Positions 31,919 through 40,946 of a stretch of DNA of 64,000 nucleotides are shown here, piece after piece (position 1 is the first letter of the stretch; every line of letters starts with the position of its first letter). The DNA is from Kitasatospora sp. CB01950 (GTDB taxonomy: Bacteria; Actinomycetota; Actinomycetes; Streptomycetales; Streptomycetaceae). Under the pieces are notes generated by a model. It did not search any database, had not been told where the DNA came from, and saw nothing but the letters and a program-made list of their open reading frames with translations. Location: positions 97,482-161,481 of the forward strand of contig NZ_LISX01000013.1 in NCBI RefSeq assembly GCF_001905465.1, given 5' to 3'. A program made the translations under genes and the position numbers.

Positions 31919-33520
31919 GTGAACAGGTGGAAGCCGCTGCTCGTCCTCGGGACGGCGCAGTTCCTGATGGTGCTGGACGCCTCGGTGATGAACGTGTCGA
32001 TCAGTCAACTGGTCGCCGACTTCCACACCGAGGTCACCACCATCCAGGCCGTCATCACCCTCTACACCCTGGTGATGGCGGCCTTCATGCTGACCGGCGG
32101 CAAGATCGGCGACATGGTCGGCCGCCGGAAGGTCTTCGTGGTCGGCCTGGTCGTGTACGGCGTCGGCTCCGGCCTGACCGCGCTGGCACCGACGGTCGCC
32201 GTGCTCGCGCTCGGCTGGTCGGTGATCGAGGGCCTGGGCGCGGCGCTGGTGCTGCCCGCGCTGGCCGCCCTGGTCGCCGGGTCGTACCAGGGACGCGAGC
32301 GGGCGATCGCCTACGGCGTGGTCGGCGGGCTGGCCGGCGCGGGCATCGCCGTCGGGCCGCTGCTCGGCGGCTGGGTCACCACCTACCTGACCTGGCGGCT
32401 GGTGTTCGCCGGCGAGGTGGTCCTGGTCGTCGCGATCCTGGCGGTGATGCGCTGGATCCCGCCGCAGCCCGCGCCCACCGAGCGGTCCCGGCTGGACGTC
32501 CTCGGCGCCGCGCTGTCCGCCGCCGGCCTGGCACTGGCGGTCCTGGCCGTGCTGCAGAGCGGCAGCTGGGGCTGGGTGCAGCCGCGCAACCCGCCGTTCA
32601 CCGTCCTCGGCTTCGCGCCGACCCTGTTCGCCATCGGGCTCGGCGGCGTCCTGCTGTACGCGTTCTGCGTGCACGAGCGGCGCTGGGAGCGGCGCGGCGG
32701 GACACCGCTGGTCTCGCTGGACCTGTTCCGCAACCGGCCGCTGCGCGCGGGACTGGTGACGCTGTTCAACCAGAACACCGTCCTGCTGGGCCTGTTCTTC
32801 GTCATCCCGCTCTACCTCCAGGTGGTGCAGGGCCTGGACGCGTTCGAGACCGGCCTGCGGCTGCTGCCGGTCTCCGTGACGATGCTCGCCACCTCGATGT
32901 GCGGCTCGCTGCTGCTGCGGTTCGCCTCGCCCCGGACGATCGTCCGGACCGGCCTGCTGGTGCTGTTCGCCGCCACCCTGTGGCTGATCGCGGCGATCGG
33001 GCCGCAGCTGAAGGGCGGCTCGTTCGCGGGCGCGATGGCGCTGCTCGGCATCGGCCTGGGCATGCTCGCCTCCCAGCTGGGCAACACGGTGCAGTCCAGC
33101 GTGCGCGCCGCGGAACGCAGCGAGGCCGGCGGCCTGCAGTACACCGCGCAGAACCTCGGCTCCTCGCTGGGCACGGCGCTGATCGGCGCACTGCTCATCG
33201 GCGCCCTCGCCACCTCCGTCACCACCAGGATCGAGAGCGACCCGCGGGTGAGCGCGGCCGTCGCGCAGGAGACCGCCACGCACGTCTCGGCGGGCATCGC
33301 CTTCGTGCCCGCCGACCAGGTCTCGGCCGCGCTGGCCACCCGATCCGACGTGCCGCCGCAGGAGGCCGAGGCCCTCGTCGGCCACTACCGGGACGCGCAG
33401 ATCCAGGGCCTCAGGTCGGCCGTCCTCGCCTGCACGGTCATCACCGGCGGCGCCCTGCTGTTCACCCGCCACCTCCCCAGGACCCGCGACCCCAACGCGC
33501 GCAGCTCGGCCACGGGCTAG
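31919..33520 (+). CDS. DHA2-type MFS transporter
   Basis: 533 residues from a GTG with GAAGGAGG nine bases upstream. About 14 transmembrane helices. Motif A (GKIGDMVGRRKVFVVGL), the helix 1 motif (FLMVLDASVMNVSISQL) and motif C (GLAGAGIAVGPLLGGWVTTY) identify the drug:H+ antiporter-2 family. A soluble loop near the end (SDPRVSAAVAQETATHVSAG...) is typical of DHA2 proteins in DUF6325-SHOCT operons. The stop overlaps the convergent WYL regulator (shared CTAG). The substrate is unknown. Confidence 0.92.
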   Translation: MNRWKPLLVLGTAQFLMVLDASVMNVSISQLVADFHTEVTTIQAVITLYTLVMAAFMLTGGKIGDMVGRRKVFVVGLVVYGVGSGLTALAPTVAVLALGWSVIEGLGAALVLPALAALVAGSYQGRERAIAYGVVGGLAGAGIAVGPLLGGWVTTYLTWRLVFAGEVVLVVAILAVMRWIPPQPAPTERSRLDVLGAALSAAGLALAVLAVLQSGSWGWVQPRNPPFTVLGFAPTLFAIGLGGVLLYAFCVHERRWERRGGTPLVSLDLFRNRPLRAGLVTLFNQNTVLLGLFFVIPLYLQVVQGLDAFETGLRLLPVSVTMLATSMCGSLLLRFASPRTIVRTGLLVLFAATLWLIAAIGPQLKGGSFAGAMALLGIGLGMLASQLGNTVQSSVRAAERSEAGGLQYTAQNLGSSLGTALIGALLIGALATSVTTRIESDPRVSAAVAQETATHVSAGIAFVPADQVSAALATRSDVPPQEAEALVGHYRDAQIQGLRSAVLACTVITGGALLFTRHLPRTRDPNARSSATG

Positions 33521-34461
33521 GCCCCGGCCCCCTGGGCGTAGCGGGCGGCCAGGGTGCGGGCGGTCGTGGCGAGGCGGGCGCGGAGTTCGGGCGGGTCCAG
33601 GACCTCGATCTCGGCGCCCAGGCGCAGGAAGTCGCCGTGCGCGTGGTCGACCGACTCGATCGGGACCCGGGCCTGTGTCCAGCCGCCGTCCGCCGCCGGG
33701 GGCACGCCGAGGCGGCGGGCGCCCTCCGGGGTGAGGCGGACGACCGCGTGGCCGGTGTGCAGGCGGGCGCGGAAGCCGGTCAGGTGGGCGGACCACCAGG
33801 CGGGCAGGGAGAAGTCCGCGGGGACGGTGAACTCATCGTCCAGGCAGGTGAGTTCGAGGATCTGGTCGACCCGGTAGGTGCGCGGCCCGGACGGCCCGCC
33901 CGCGACCAGGTACCAGCGGCCGGCCTTCAGCACCAGCCCGTACGGCTCGACCCGCCGAGAGATCTCCTCCGGGGCGCGCCAGCGGCGGTAGCCCATCAGC
34001 ACCGCGCGCCGCGCCCACACCGCGCCGGCCACCGCCGTCAGGTGCGGGGTGCGGTCGGCGTCGCCGTACCAGCCGGGGGCGTCGAGCAGGAAGCGCTCCT
34101 GGATGCGGTCGGCGTGCGTGCGCAACTCCGCCGGGAGCGCCGCCCGGAGCTTGAGGCGGGCGGTGGCGAGGGCCTCGCCGAGGCCGAGTTCGGCGGCCGT
34201 GCCGGGCAGCGCGGCGAGGAACGCGGCCTGCGCCTCGTCCGCCGTCAGCCCCGTCAGGCGCGTCCGGTAGCCGTCCACCAGGCGGTAGCCGCCCGCGTGC
34301 CCGGCCTCGCCGTACAGCGGGACGCCGGCCGCGGCCAGCGCCTCCACGTCCCGGTAGACCGTCCGGACGGAGACCTCCAGCTCCTGCGCGAGTTGACCGG
34401 CCGTCAGGCGGCCGCGGTTCTGGAGCAGCAGCAGAAGAGTGACCAGTCGGCTCGCACGCAT
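33517..34461 (-). CDS. WYL-domain (YafY-type) transcriptional regulator
   Basis: 314 residues from the ATG at 34461; an alternative ATG lies 24 bases upstream, inside the palindrome. The N-terminal HTH (RLVTLLLLLQNRGRLTAGQLAQELEVSVRTVYRDVEAL) with its wing (GEAGHAGGYRLVDGY) is followed by a WYL domain (RRWRAPEEISRRVEPYGLVLKAGRWYLVAGG) and a C-terminal WCX extension. Such regulators often sense nucleotides or small ligands. It is divergent from the two-gene operon at 34526 with overlapping palindromes between, so it probably controls that operon and itself. Confidence 0.9.
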   Translation of the reverse strand: MRASRLVTLLLLLQNRGRLTAGQLAQELEVSVRTVYRDVEALAAAGVPLYGEAGHAGGYRLVDGYRTRLTGLTADEAQAAFLAALPGTAAELGLGEALATARLKLRAALPAELRTHADRIQERFLLDAPGWYGDADRTPHLTAVAGAVWARRAVLMGYRRWRAPEEISRRVEPYGLVLKAGRWYLVAGGPSGPRTYRVDQILELTCLDDEFTVPADFSLPAWWSAHLTGFRARLHTGHAVVRLTPEGARRLGVPPAADGGWTQARVPIESVDHAHGDFLRLGAEIEVLDPPELRARLATTARTLAARYAQGAGA

Positions 34462-34480
34462 GAGCACCAGTGTGCCGATC

Positions 34481-34500
34481 TCCACTGACAGTGGATGTCA
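34481..34500. promoter_or_regulatory. Overlapping palindromes between the WYL regulator and its divergent operon
   Basis: TCCACT-GAC-AGTGGA (34481-34495) and TGACA-GTGGA-TGTCA (34486-34500) share bases. The block lies between the two starts (34461 and 34526), and a TAACCT -10-like element just after it fits a leaderless promoter for the plus-strand gene. Confidence 0.65.
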
Positions 34501-34525
34501 GGGGAGCGGCCCTAACCTGCGGCGC

Positions 34526-34999
34526 ATGAACGACTTCGACTTCCTGCACGGCACCTGGCAGGTCGCCAACCGCCGCCTCACCGCCCCGCTCGCCGAACCC
34601 GCCGGCGACACCTGGGAGGAGTTCCCCGGCCTCGCCGTGGTGCGGCCGCTGTTCGGCGGCGCGGGCAACATCGACGAGATCGACTTCCCGACCCTCGGAC
34701 GGCAGGGCCTGACGCTGCGCCTGTACGACCACGCCGCGAAGGAGTGGACCATCCACTGGTCCGACAGCCGCACCGGACGGCTCGACCCGCCGATGGCCGG
34801 CCGCTTCACCGGCGACCGCGGCGACTTCTACGGCGACGACCACTACGACGGCCGCCCGATCCGGGTGCACTTCGTCTGGCAACGCCTCGGACCGGACACC
34901 GCCCGCTGGGAACAGGAGTTCTCCGCCGACGGCGGCCGCAGCTGGGAACTCAACTGGACCATGGACCTCACCCGCACCGCCGACGGAGCCGCCGCATGA
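34526..34999 (+). CDS. Conserved protein, lipocalin-like (DUF1579-type) pattern
   Basis: 157 residues. It begins with NDFDFLHGTWQVANRRL, the FxxGxW-type first strand seen in small beta-barrel proteins of the lipocalin/DUF1579 class, and continues with alternating strands (GNIDEIDFP, LTLRLYDHAAKEWTIHWSDS, GDFYGDDHYDGRPIRVHFVW, ARWEQEFSADGGRSWELNW). TAACCT lies about 15 bases before the ATG, so the transcript is probably leaderless. Its stop overlaps the start of the NIPSNAP gene. It may bind a small hydrophobic molecule (inference). Confidence 0.7.
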   Translation: MNDFDFLHGTWQVANRRLTAPLAEPAGDTWEEFPGLAVVRPLFGGAGNIDEIDFPTLGRQGLTLRLYDHAAKEWTIHWSDSRTGRLDPPMAGRFTGDRGDFYGDDHYDGRPIRVHFVWQRLGPDTARWEQEFSADGGRSWELNWTMDLTRTADGAAA

Positions 35000-35553
35000 G
35001 CGTCGTCGAACTGCGCCAGTACACCCTGCACCCCGGCGCCCGGGACGCCCTGATCGACCTGTTCGAGCGGGAGTTCGTCACCGGCCAGCAGGCCGTCGGC
35101 ATCACGCTCGGCGGCCGCTTCCGCGACCTGGACCACCCCGACCGCTTCGTCTGGCTGCGCGCCTTCCCCGACATGGCGCACCGCCGGCGCGCCCTGGAGG
35201 CGTTCTACACCGGCCCGGTCTGGCGGGCGCACCGCGACGAGGCCAACGCCACGATGATCGACAGCGACGACGTCCTGCTGCTGCGCGGCCCCGGCTTCCT
35301 CCCCGACCCGGGCGCGACGGAAGTGCAGGCGACCATCTGCCGACCGCCCACCGCCACCGCGTTCGACGCCTGGGCCGACCGGCACCTCCACCCGCGCCAC
35401 GCCCTCCACCGCACCGAACACGCCGTCAACGACTTCCCCCGACTCCCCGTCCGCACCGGCCTGGACGTCCGCGCCTGGTTCGGGCCGTCGGAACCGCCGC
35501 CCTGGCCCCCGCTCCAACGCCTGCGGCTGGCCCCGGTGACCGCGGCAGGCTGA
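34996..35553 (+). CDS. NIPSNAP-family protein
   Basis: 185 residues, start overlapping the previous stop (ATGA). The first half shows the dimeric alpha/beta-barrel NIPSNAP pattern: VVELRQYTLHPGARDALIDLFE, then DHPDRFVWLRAFPDMAHRRRALEAFY and WRAHRDEANATMIDSDDVLLLR. The C-terminal half is a partly degenerate second copy of the fold. NIPSNAP proteins are often small-molecule binders or monooxygenase-like. It is co-translated with the lipocalin-like protein under the WYL regulator. Confidence 0.85.
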   Translation: MSVVELRQYTLHPGARDALIDLFEREFVTGQQAVGITLGGRFRDLDHPDRFVWLRAFPDMAHRRRALEAFYTGPVWRAHRDEANATMIDSDDVLLLRGPGFLPDPGATEVQATICRPPTATAFDAWADRHLHPRHALHRTEHAVNDFPRLPVRTGLDVRAWFGPSEPPPWPPLQRLRLAPVTAAG

Positions 35554-35584
35554 CGGCGCCGCACATTGGGTCGGCGACCGAACG

Positions 35585-35914
35585 TCAGTCCTGCGGGACG
35601 CCGCTGTAGGCGGGGGCGAAGAACACCAGGGCCACCAGGTCCTCGGTGATGTCGTGGAAGCGGTGCGCCTCCAGGGCCGGGACGAACAGCGCCGTGCCGG
35701 GCCCGACGTCCACCGTCCGTTCCCCGGAGGTGAACCGGCCCCGGCCCTGGGTCACCACGTACACCTCGTCCTCGCGGTGCGGCGACTGCCCGTCCGCCGA
35801 GCCCGCCGGCAGCGAGTAGGTGCCGAAACTCAGTGCGGGGACGCGCAGTTGCTCCACGTACTCGGCCGCGCCGTCCGCCCCCGGGCGGAACCGTCCACTG
35901 TCGATGATCTCCAC
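35585..35914 (-). CDS. Single-domain cupin protein
   Basis: 109 residues from a GTG at 35914. Cupin motif 1 is HREDEVYVVTQGRGRFTSG (H, E and later H are metal-ligand candidates) and motif 2 is GPGTALFVPALEAHRFHD. The fold covers residues ~25-105. Small cupins of this type can be dioxygenases, isomerases or sensors; no partner gene indicates which. It is convergent with the NIPSNAP gene and lies upstream, in the same orientation, of nothing closely linked. Confidence 0.85.
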   Translation of the reverse strand: MEIIDSGRFRPGADGAAEYVEQLRVPALSFGTYSLPAGSADGQSPHREDEVYVVTQGRGRFTSGERTVDVGPGTALFVPALEAHRFHDITEDLVALVFFAPAYSGVPQD

Positions 35915-35985
35915 GGGGCCCGATCCTGGCACGCCGACTGCCCCCGGCCAAACGGCAGTTGGGCGCACGCCCGGGCCGGGCGGCG

Positions 35986-36678
35986 TCAGCCGACGTGCCG
36001 GAAGGTCGCGGGGACGGGCAGGGAGGCCCAGCGGGGGAGTGGCCAGAGCAGGACGCGGGCGCGGCCGATGACGTGGTCGACGGGGACGAATCCGCCGCCG
36101 GCGTTGTGGAGTTGCTGGTAGCGGGAGTCCGCGGAGTCGTTGCGGTGGTCGCCCATCACCCACAGGTGGTCGGGCGGGACGGTGACCGTGCCGACGGGGT
36201 AGTCGTCGCAGGGCGTCGCGCCGGGGTACAGGTACGGCTCGTCCAGGGCGGTGCCGTTCACCGTCAGCGGGTGGCCCGCGCGGCAGTCGACGGTGTCGCC
36301 GCCGACCGCGACGACGCGCTTGATCAGGTCCTTCTCGTCCGCGGAGGGCGCCAGCCCGACCCAGCTCAGCGCGGAGCGGACCCCGCCGAGGACGCCGCCC
36401 GCACCGGCCGGCGCCGAGGTGAGCCAGCCGCCCGGGTCGCGGAAGACCACCACCTCGCCGCGGCGCGGGGTCTCGCCCAGCCACGGGCTGAACCGGTCGA
36501 CGGCGACCCGGTCGCCCTTCTGCAGGGTGCCCATCATCGAGCCGGACGGGATGACGAACACCTGGAACACGAAGGTCTTCAGCACGAACGCCGCCAGCAG
36601 CGCCACCGCGGCCGGCACCACCAGCCCGCGCAGCTTCCGGGTCGAGGCGCCGGCGAGCGGCGCGAAGCGGTACGGCAA
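35986..36678 (-). CDS. lepB: Type I signal peptidase (TTG start)
   Basis: 230 residues. No ATG or GTG fits the N-terminus; a TTG at 36678 has GGGAAGGG seven bases upstream and starts just before the single N-terminal membrane helix (LVVPAAVALLAAFVLKTFVFQVFV). Catalytic Ser47 lies in IPSGSMMGTL and Lys120 in DLIKRVVAVGGD; box E is GDHRNDSADSR. The MMGTL after the Ser replaces the common MEPTL. It cleaves Sec and Tat signal peptides at the outer membrane face. An AT-poor gap separates it from the divergent gene at 36836. Confidence 0.92.
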   Translation of the reverse strand: MPYRFAPLAGASTRKLRGLVVPAAVALLAAFVLKTFVFQVFVIPSGSMMGTLQKGDRVAVDRFSPWLGETPRRGEVVVFRDPGGWLTSAPAGAGGVLGGVRSALSWVGLAPSADEKDLIKRVVAVGGDTVDCRAGHPLTVNGTALDEPYLYPGATPCDDYPVGTVTVPPDHLWVMGDHRNDSADSRYQQLHNAGGGFVPVDHVIGRARVLLWPLPRWASLPVPATFRHVG

Positions 36679-36835
36679 CGGACGACCCTTCCCCCGGGAG
36701 GCCGAACGGGCCCTCGCGGCCCCGGCCGTGCGCCATCGTACGGACGCGGCCCGTCGGGCGGGCGTAAGCGGCTGTCGTCGGGAGCCGATACCTTGCGTCA
36801 ACTCCCTTGGTACGAATGGAAAGAGAGATGCGCCC

Positions 36836-37669
36836 GTGACGACTGGAACGGACTGGGACGCGGCACTGGCCGACGCCTTCGCGATACTGCTCGACGGCGC
36901 GGCGGACGACGGGAAGGACACCGGGTACGGGGTGTACTACGCCTCGGAGACCCTCGACGAGTTCCTGTTCCCGTGCGCCTGGGCCACCGCCGACGCGCTG
37001 GCGGACGGCGCGCCCAGGCACCTGCCGGACCCGGACGGCCCGTACCCGTTCTCGCCGTGGAACTGGCGGTTCGACCTGGCGGCGTCGCTGTTCCGTTTCG
37101 ACGCCGACCTGCTGGCCGCCACCGGACTGTGGGGTGCGGACGGCCACAAGGGCCCCCGGCCGTTCGACGACGCCTTCGTCGCCGACCTGCGCGCCGCGGC
37201 CGCCGAGGACGCCGCCGGCGCGGCCCTGGTGACCGGGGCCGCCCTGGCGCCGCTGCTGGAACGGCACGGACTCGACCTGGCCGACAAGCGGTGCAAGAAG
37301 CTGAACTACTGGCTGACCGTCGTGCTGCGCGTCGCCACCGACGGCACCCTGCACGACGCGATGCGGGCCGCCACCTTCACCGAGCGCGGCCCCGACCACC
37401 TGGTGACCTCGTACGACGTGGACACCGCCCGCCCCGCCGCCGCGCCCTGGCAGGAGCGCCTCGGCGCGCTGACGCACCCCGCGCTCCGCGACCACCTGCG
37501 CGTGCTGTGCCGCTCCGAGGCCGACGCGCGCAGCGAGGGCGGCTTCTTCACCGGAGCCGGCGACGGACCGTGGAGCGACGTGCTGGACGCCGCCGGCTGC
37601 TCGACCGTCGCGGGCTGGGGGTTCGGCGAGTCGCAGGCCGCCACGGCCGTGGTGCGACTGCCGAACTGA
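36836..37669 (+). CDS. Conserved hypothetical protein (DUF4303-like features)
   Basis: 277 residues from a GTG with GGAAAGAGAG upstream. The segment GYGVYYASETLDEFLFPCAWATADAL (residues ~24-50) resembles the start of DUF4303-type proteins often found near SUKH/SMI1 immunity genes, but the resemblance is short. The rest is helical, with WNWRFDLAASLFRFD, DKRCKKLNYWLTVVLRVATDG and a C-terminal GWGFGESQAATAVV. It is soluble with no catalytic motif. It is followed by a bidirectional hairpin. Confidence 0.6.
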   Translation: MTTGTDWDAALADAFAILLDGAADDGKDTGYGVYYASETLDEFLFPCAWATADALADGAPRHLPDPDGPYPFSPWNWRFDLAASLFRFDADLLAATGLWGADGHKGPRPFDDAFVADLRAAAAEDAAGAALVTGAALAPLLERHGLDLADKRCKKLNYWLTVVLRVATDGTLHDAMRAATFTERGPDHLVTSYDVDTARPAAAPWQERLGALTHPALRDHLRVLCRSEADARSEGGFFTGAGDGPWSDVLDAAGCSTVAGWGFGESQAATAVVRLPN

Positions 37670-37689
37670 CGCGACGCCGAAAAACGAGC

Positions 37690-37725
37690 GGTGCCGCGGC
37701 CCGTCCCCCAACCGGCCGCGGCACC
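37690..37725. terminator. Bidirectional hairpin between convergent genes
   Basis: A perfect 12-bp stem (GGTGCCGCGGCC and its complement) with a 12-nt loop lies between the hypothetical gene (stop 37669) and the metallopeptidase gene (stop 37755). An A-run (AAAAA) on the left serves as a T-run for the minus-strand transcript. Confidence 0.85.
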
Positions 37726-37754
37726 ACCCGCCGTACTGCCTTACTGCCCCGCGG

Positions 37755-40700
37755 CTAGATGCGCTGCCAGAGGGCGGGAACCACGTCCGGCGTCCAGGTG
37801 CTCTGCGAGAGGTGCGCCTGCAGGCAGCGGTAGCTGACGCCGTTGTAGGTGACCACGTCACCCGTGTTGTAGTTGACGCCGGCGGCCCAGGTGGTGTTGC
37901 CGCCGCCACCGCCGTTCACCACCAGGGTGAAGGTGGTGGAGTGGGTGGCCGAGGCGCCGGTGCCGGTCAGCGTGATGGTGTAGGTGCCGGCCGGGGTGGA
38001 GGAGGAGGTGGCGACCGTCACGGACGAGCTGCCGCCGCTGGAGACGGAGGACGGGCTGAACGAGACGGTGGTGCCGGACGGCGCGCCGCTCGCGGTCAGC
38101 GCCACGCTCTGCGCCGAGCCGGAGGTGGTCGCGGTGGAGAGCGTCGCGGTCGCGGCGGAGCCGGCCTGGACGGTGCCGGTGGCCGGGTTCACCGAGACGC
38201 TGAAGTCGTTGACCGGCGTGGTGGTGCCGCCGACCGAGGTCTTCCAGATCGCGTACGCCACGCCGTCGGCGTTGCGGTTCAGCACCGTCGCGTCGACGTT
38301 GGAGGTGGTGTCGCACGACGAGTGGTAGCACGAGTCGTACGAACGGCCCGCCGTGCCGCCCCACTTGGCGGCCTGCGCCGAGGTCTTGGTGGCGTCCGCG
38401 CCCGCCGCGTAGCCCGAGGTCGGGATGCCCGCCTGCTGGAACGAGTAGTCGTCGGAACGGCCCTGGCCCTCGACGTTCTCCTCCGGCTGGAGGTTCAGCG
38501 AGTCCCAGTACGCCTTCAGCGGCGCCGCGGTGGCCGAGTTGACGTTGTTGACGAAGTAGCCGGCGTTGGTGGAGCCGACCATGTCGAAGTTGTAGTAGCC
38601 CTTGATCGCCGAACGCTGGGTCGAGGACAGCTGGCCCACGTAGTACGCCGAACCCTGCATGCCCTGCTCTTCACCGGCCCACCAGGCGAACCGGACGTGC
38701 TTGGTCATGTTCGGGTTCTGCTGCGCCAGGACGAGCGCGTTCTCCAGCAGCACCGCCGAACCGGAGCCGTTGTCGTTGATGCCCGGGCCGGCCGAGACCG
38801 AGTCCAGGTGCGCGCCGAACATGGTGACCTGGTCCGACGGGCCGCCCGGCCAGTCCGCGATCAGGTTGTTCGAGCTGTACGAGCAGGAGGTGCAGGTCTG
38901 CTCGCTGACGGTGTAGCCCGCCGCCTGCAGCTTGCCCTTGAGGTACGCCAGCGACTGCGTGTAACCCGCGCTGCCCGCCCGGCGGTTGCCGCCGTTCTGC
39001 TGCGCGATCGTGTACAGCTGGCTCAGGTGCGCCTGCACGTTGGCGACGTTGATGTCCGGGGCCGAACCGCCGGGGTTGCCCCCGCCGCTCACCGTCAGCT
39101 GGTACTGCGCGGTGTGGGTGGCCGGGCCGGAGCCGGTCACCGTCAGCGGGTAGGTGCCCGCCGCGGTGTTCGCGCCGACGCTGATGTTCAGCGTCGCCGA
39201 ACCGCCGGACTGCACGCTCGACGGGGAGACCGTCGCCGTGGTGCCGGAGGGCGCGCCGGTCACGGACAGCGAGACGGTCGAGGCCGAGCCGGCGGTGACG
39301 GAGGTGGAGATCGTCGCCGTGGTGGAGGAGCCCGCCTGCACGGTGCCCGAGGACGGGCTCAGCGCCAGCGAGTAGTCGCTCGGGTTGCCGGCGCAGGTCG
39401 GGTCGCCGGGCTGGGCCGGCACCGAGACGGCGTCCCAGGCGGCCTTGGTGCGGTTGAACAGGTTGCAGGTGGAGTCGAGGTTCTTCGCGGCCGTCAGGGT
39501 CGCGGTGCGGTACTTCTTGTACGTCATGCCGCTGGTCTTCAGCAGCATGCCGCCGTAGAAGATCTTGCCCGCGGTCTGGATGCCGACGCCCGTCACCGAG
39601 GACGAGTTGCAGGTCGGGCTGGACGGCTTGCCGCCGCCCGGGGCCGAGCCCTCCGCCAGCAGGTAGAACCAGTGGTTCAGCGGGCCGGCCGCCGCGTGCT
39701 CCTCGGTGTTCGGGATCGACGACGAGTAGCAGTTCGGGTTGCCGGATATCTGCGACGGGTTGTACATCACCCGGATCGGGCCCTGCCCGACCAGGTTGAT
39801 CATCTCGCCGACCGTGTAGTCCGGGGTGTCGTACGGCGCCGGCTCGTTGGCGTACGCCTCGGTCAGCGCACCCATGATGTCGCCGGTCGCCTCGCCCAGG
39901 CCCGCCTCGTTGCTGGAGGCGCCGCCCGGCGTGAACTGGTCGAGGCCGTGGCCGAACTCGTGGCCCACCACGTCGATCGCCGCGATCCACTCGTTGGCCT
40001 GGCTGTGGCCGATCGAGATGGTCGAGCCGTCCCAGTACGCGTTGACGTCGTTCAGGCCGACCTTCACCGGCCAGCTGCCGCCGTTGCCGTTGTGGCCGTT
40101 GCGACCCAGCCAGTCGCGGAGCATGTCCCACTCCTTCTGCGCCGCGAACATCGCGTCGGCGCAGCCGGTCTCCTTCGAGGTCGCGGCACCCGTGCCCCAG
40201 GAGTCGGTGGACTTGCTGAAGACCGAACCGGTCGAGTAGTCCGAACACTGCAGGCCCGGACGGCTCGGGTCGCGCAGCGAGTACGAACTGCCCGAGCCGG
40301 TGGTCGAGATGGTCAGGCCCGCCGGGCCGTTCCACTTGCTGTTGATGGTGCCGGCCTTGACGTCGTCGTAGCTGTCGGCGACCTCGCCGGTGATCGCGTC
40401 GACGAACACGTGCAGGTGGCTGGGCCGGCTCTCGGTCGAACCCGACAGCACCGACTCCCAGGCCAGGCGCGAGGTGCCGTCCTTGACCCGGACCACCAGG
40501 CGCGGCGCCTCGGCGGAGTCCACCTTCGCCAGCTTCGCGCGCGCGGCCTTCTCCGCGGCCGCCGCGCTCACCTTCGCCTTCGTCGGCACCCCGACCGGGC
40601 CCGACGCCGCGCTCTGCACCGAGCGGACCTTGCCCTGCCCGTCGGCGAGCACCACCGCGTCGCCGCCGACCACCGGCAGGCCCTTGTAGGTGCGCTCGTA

Positions 40701-40946
40701 CGACACCGAGTACAGGCCGCCGACGAACGGGGTGACCGAGGACCGCTCGTACGCCTCGTCAGGACCCTTGGCCAGCGCGTCCAGGCCGGCCGAGGCGGCC
40801 AGATCCGCGGCCGAGACCGCCGCGGCCAGTGGTGTCGGCGCGAGCGGGGCGGGGGTCGGGGAGGCGACAGCCTGCCCGACGAAACCGCCCAGCATGCCGC
40901 CCAGCACGGCCAGGGTGGTGCCGGCGGTCAGCAATCTGCGTTTCAT
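37755..40946 (-). CDS. Secreted M4-M28 double metallopeptidase with Ig-like domains and chitin-binding module
   Basis: 1063 residues. Order: signal peptide (~1-29), FTP/PepSY propeptide (~60-195), M4 thermolysin-like domain (~200-520) with HEFGH at 329-333 and third zinc ligand Glu352 (GEATGD), an Ig-like repeat (~525-620), an M28 aminopeptidase (~628-910), a second Ig-like repeat (~912-1010) and a CBM5/12-type module (~1015-1062; WAAGVNYNTGDVVTYNGVSYRCLQAH). M28 ligands are visible at GAHLDSV, INDNGSGS, WAGEEQG and NFDMVGS, as in Streptomyces griseus aminopeptidase. An endopeptidase and an exopeptidase fused on one secreted chain could degrade proteins bound to chitin or cell wall. Each half alone is common; the fusion is not. 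In its upstream region TGTGGGGGTGCC occurs twice (40961, 40978). Confidence 0.93.
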   Translation of the reverse strand: MKRRLLTAGTTLAVLGGMLGGFVGQAVASPTPAPLAPTPLAAAVSAADLAASAGLDALAKGPDEAYERSSVTPFVGGLYSVSYERTYKGLPVVGGDAVVLADGQGKVRSVQSAASGPVGVPTKAKVSAAAAEKAARAKLAKVDSAEAPRLVVRVKDGTSRLAWESVLSGSTESRPSHLHVFVDAITGEVADSYDDVKAGTINSKWNGPAGLTISTTGSGSSYSLRDPSRPGLQCSDYSTGSVFSKSTDSWGTGAATSKETGCADAMFAAQKEWDMLRDWLGRNGHNGNGGSWPVKVGLNDVNAYWDGSTISIGHSQANEWIAAIDVVGHEFGHGLDQFTPGGASSNEAGLGEATGDIMGALTEAYANEPAPYDTPDYTVGEMINLVGQGPIRVMYNPSQISGNPNCYSSSIPNTEEHAAAGPLNHWFYLLAEGSAPGGGKPSSPTCNSSSVTGVGIQTAGKIFYGGMLLKTSGMTYKKYRTATLTAAKNLDSTCNLFNRTKAAWDAVSVPAQPGDPTCAGNPSDYSLALSPSSGTVQAGSSTTATISTSVTAGSASTVSLSVTGAPSGTTATVSPSSVQSGGSATLNISVGANTAAGTYPLTVTGSGPATHTAQYQLTVSGGGNPGGSAPDINVANVQAHLSQLYTIAQQNGGNRRAGSAGYTQSLAYLKGKLQAAGYTVSEQTCTSCSYSSNNLIADWPGGPSDQVTMFGAHLDSVSAGPGINDNGSGSAVLLENALVLAQQNPNMTKHVRFAWWAGEEQGMQGSAYYVGQLSSTQRSAIKGYYNFDMVGSTNAGYFVNNVNSATAAPLKAYWDSLNLQPEENVEGQGRSDDYSFQQAGIPTSGYAAGADATKTSAQAAKWGGTAGRSYDSCYHSSCDTTSNVDATVLNRNADGVAYAIWKTSVGGTTTPVNDFSVSVNPATGTVQAGSAATATLSTATTSGSAQSVALTASGAPSGTTVSFSPSSVSSGGSSSVTVATSSSTPAGTYTITLTGTGASATHSTTFTLVVNGGGGGNTTWAAGVNYNTGDVVTYNGVSYRCLQAHLSQSTWTPDVVPALWQRI

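Noticed and set aside
36679..36921. Upstream ATG-initiated extension of the signal peptidase
   Set aside because: It would add 81 residues of unlikely composition that overlap the divergent gene; the TTG with GGGAAGGG is better placed.
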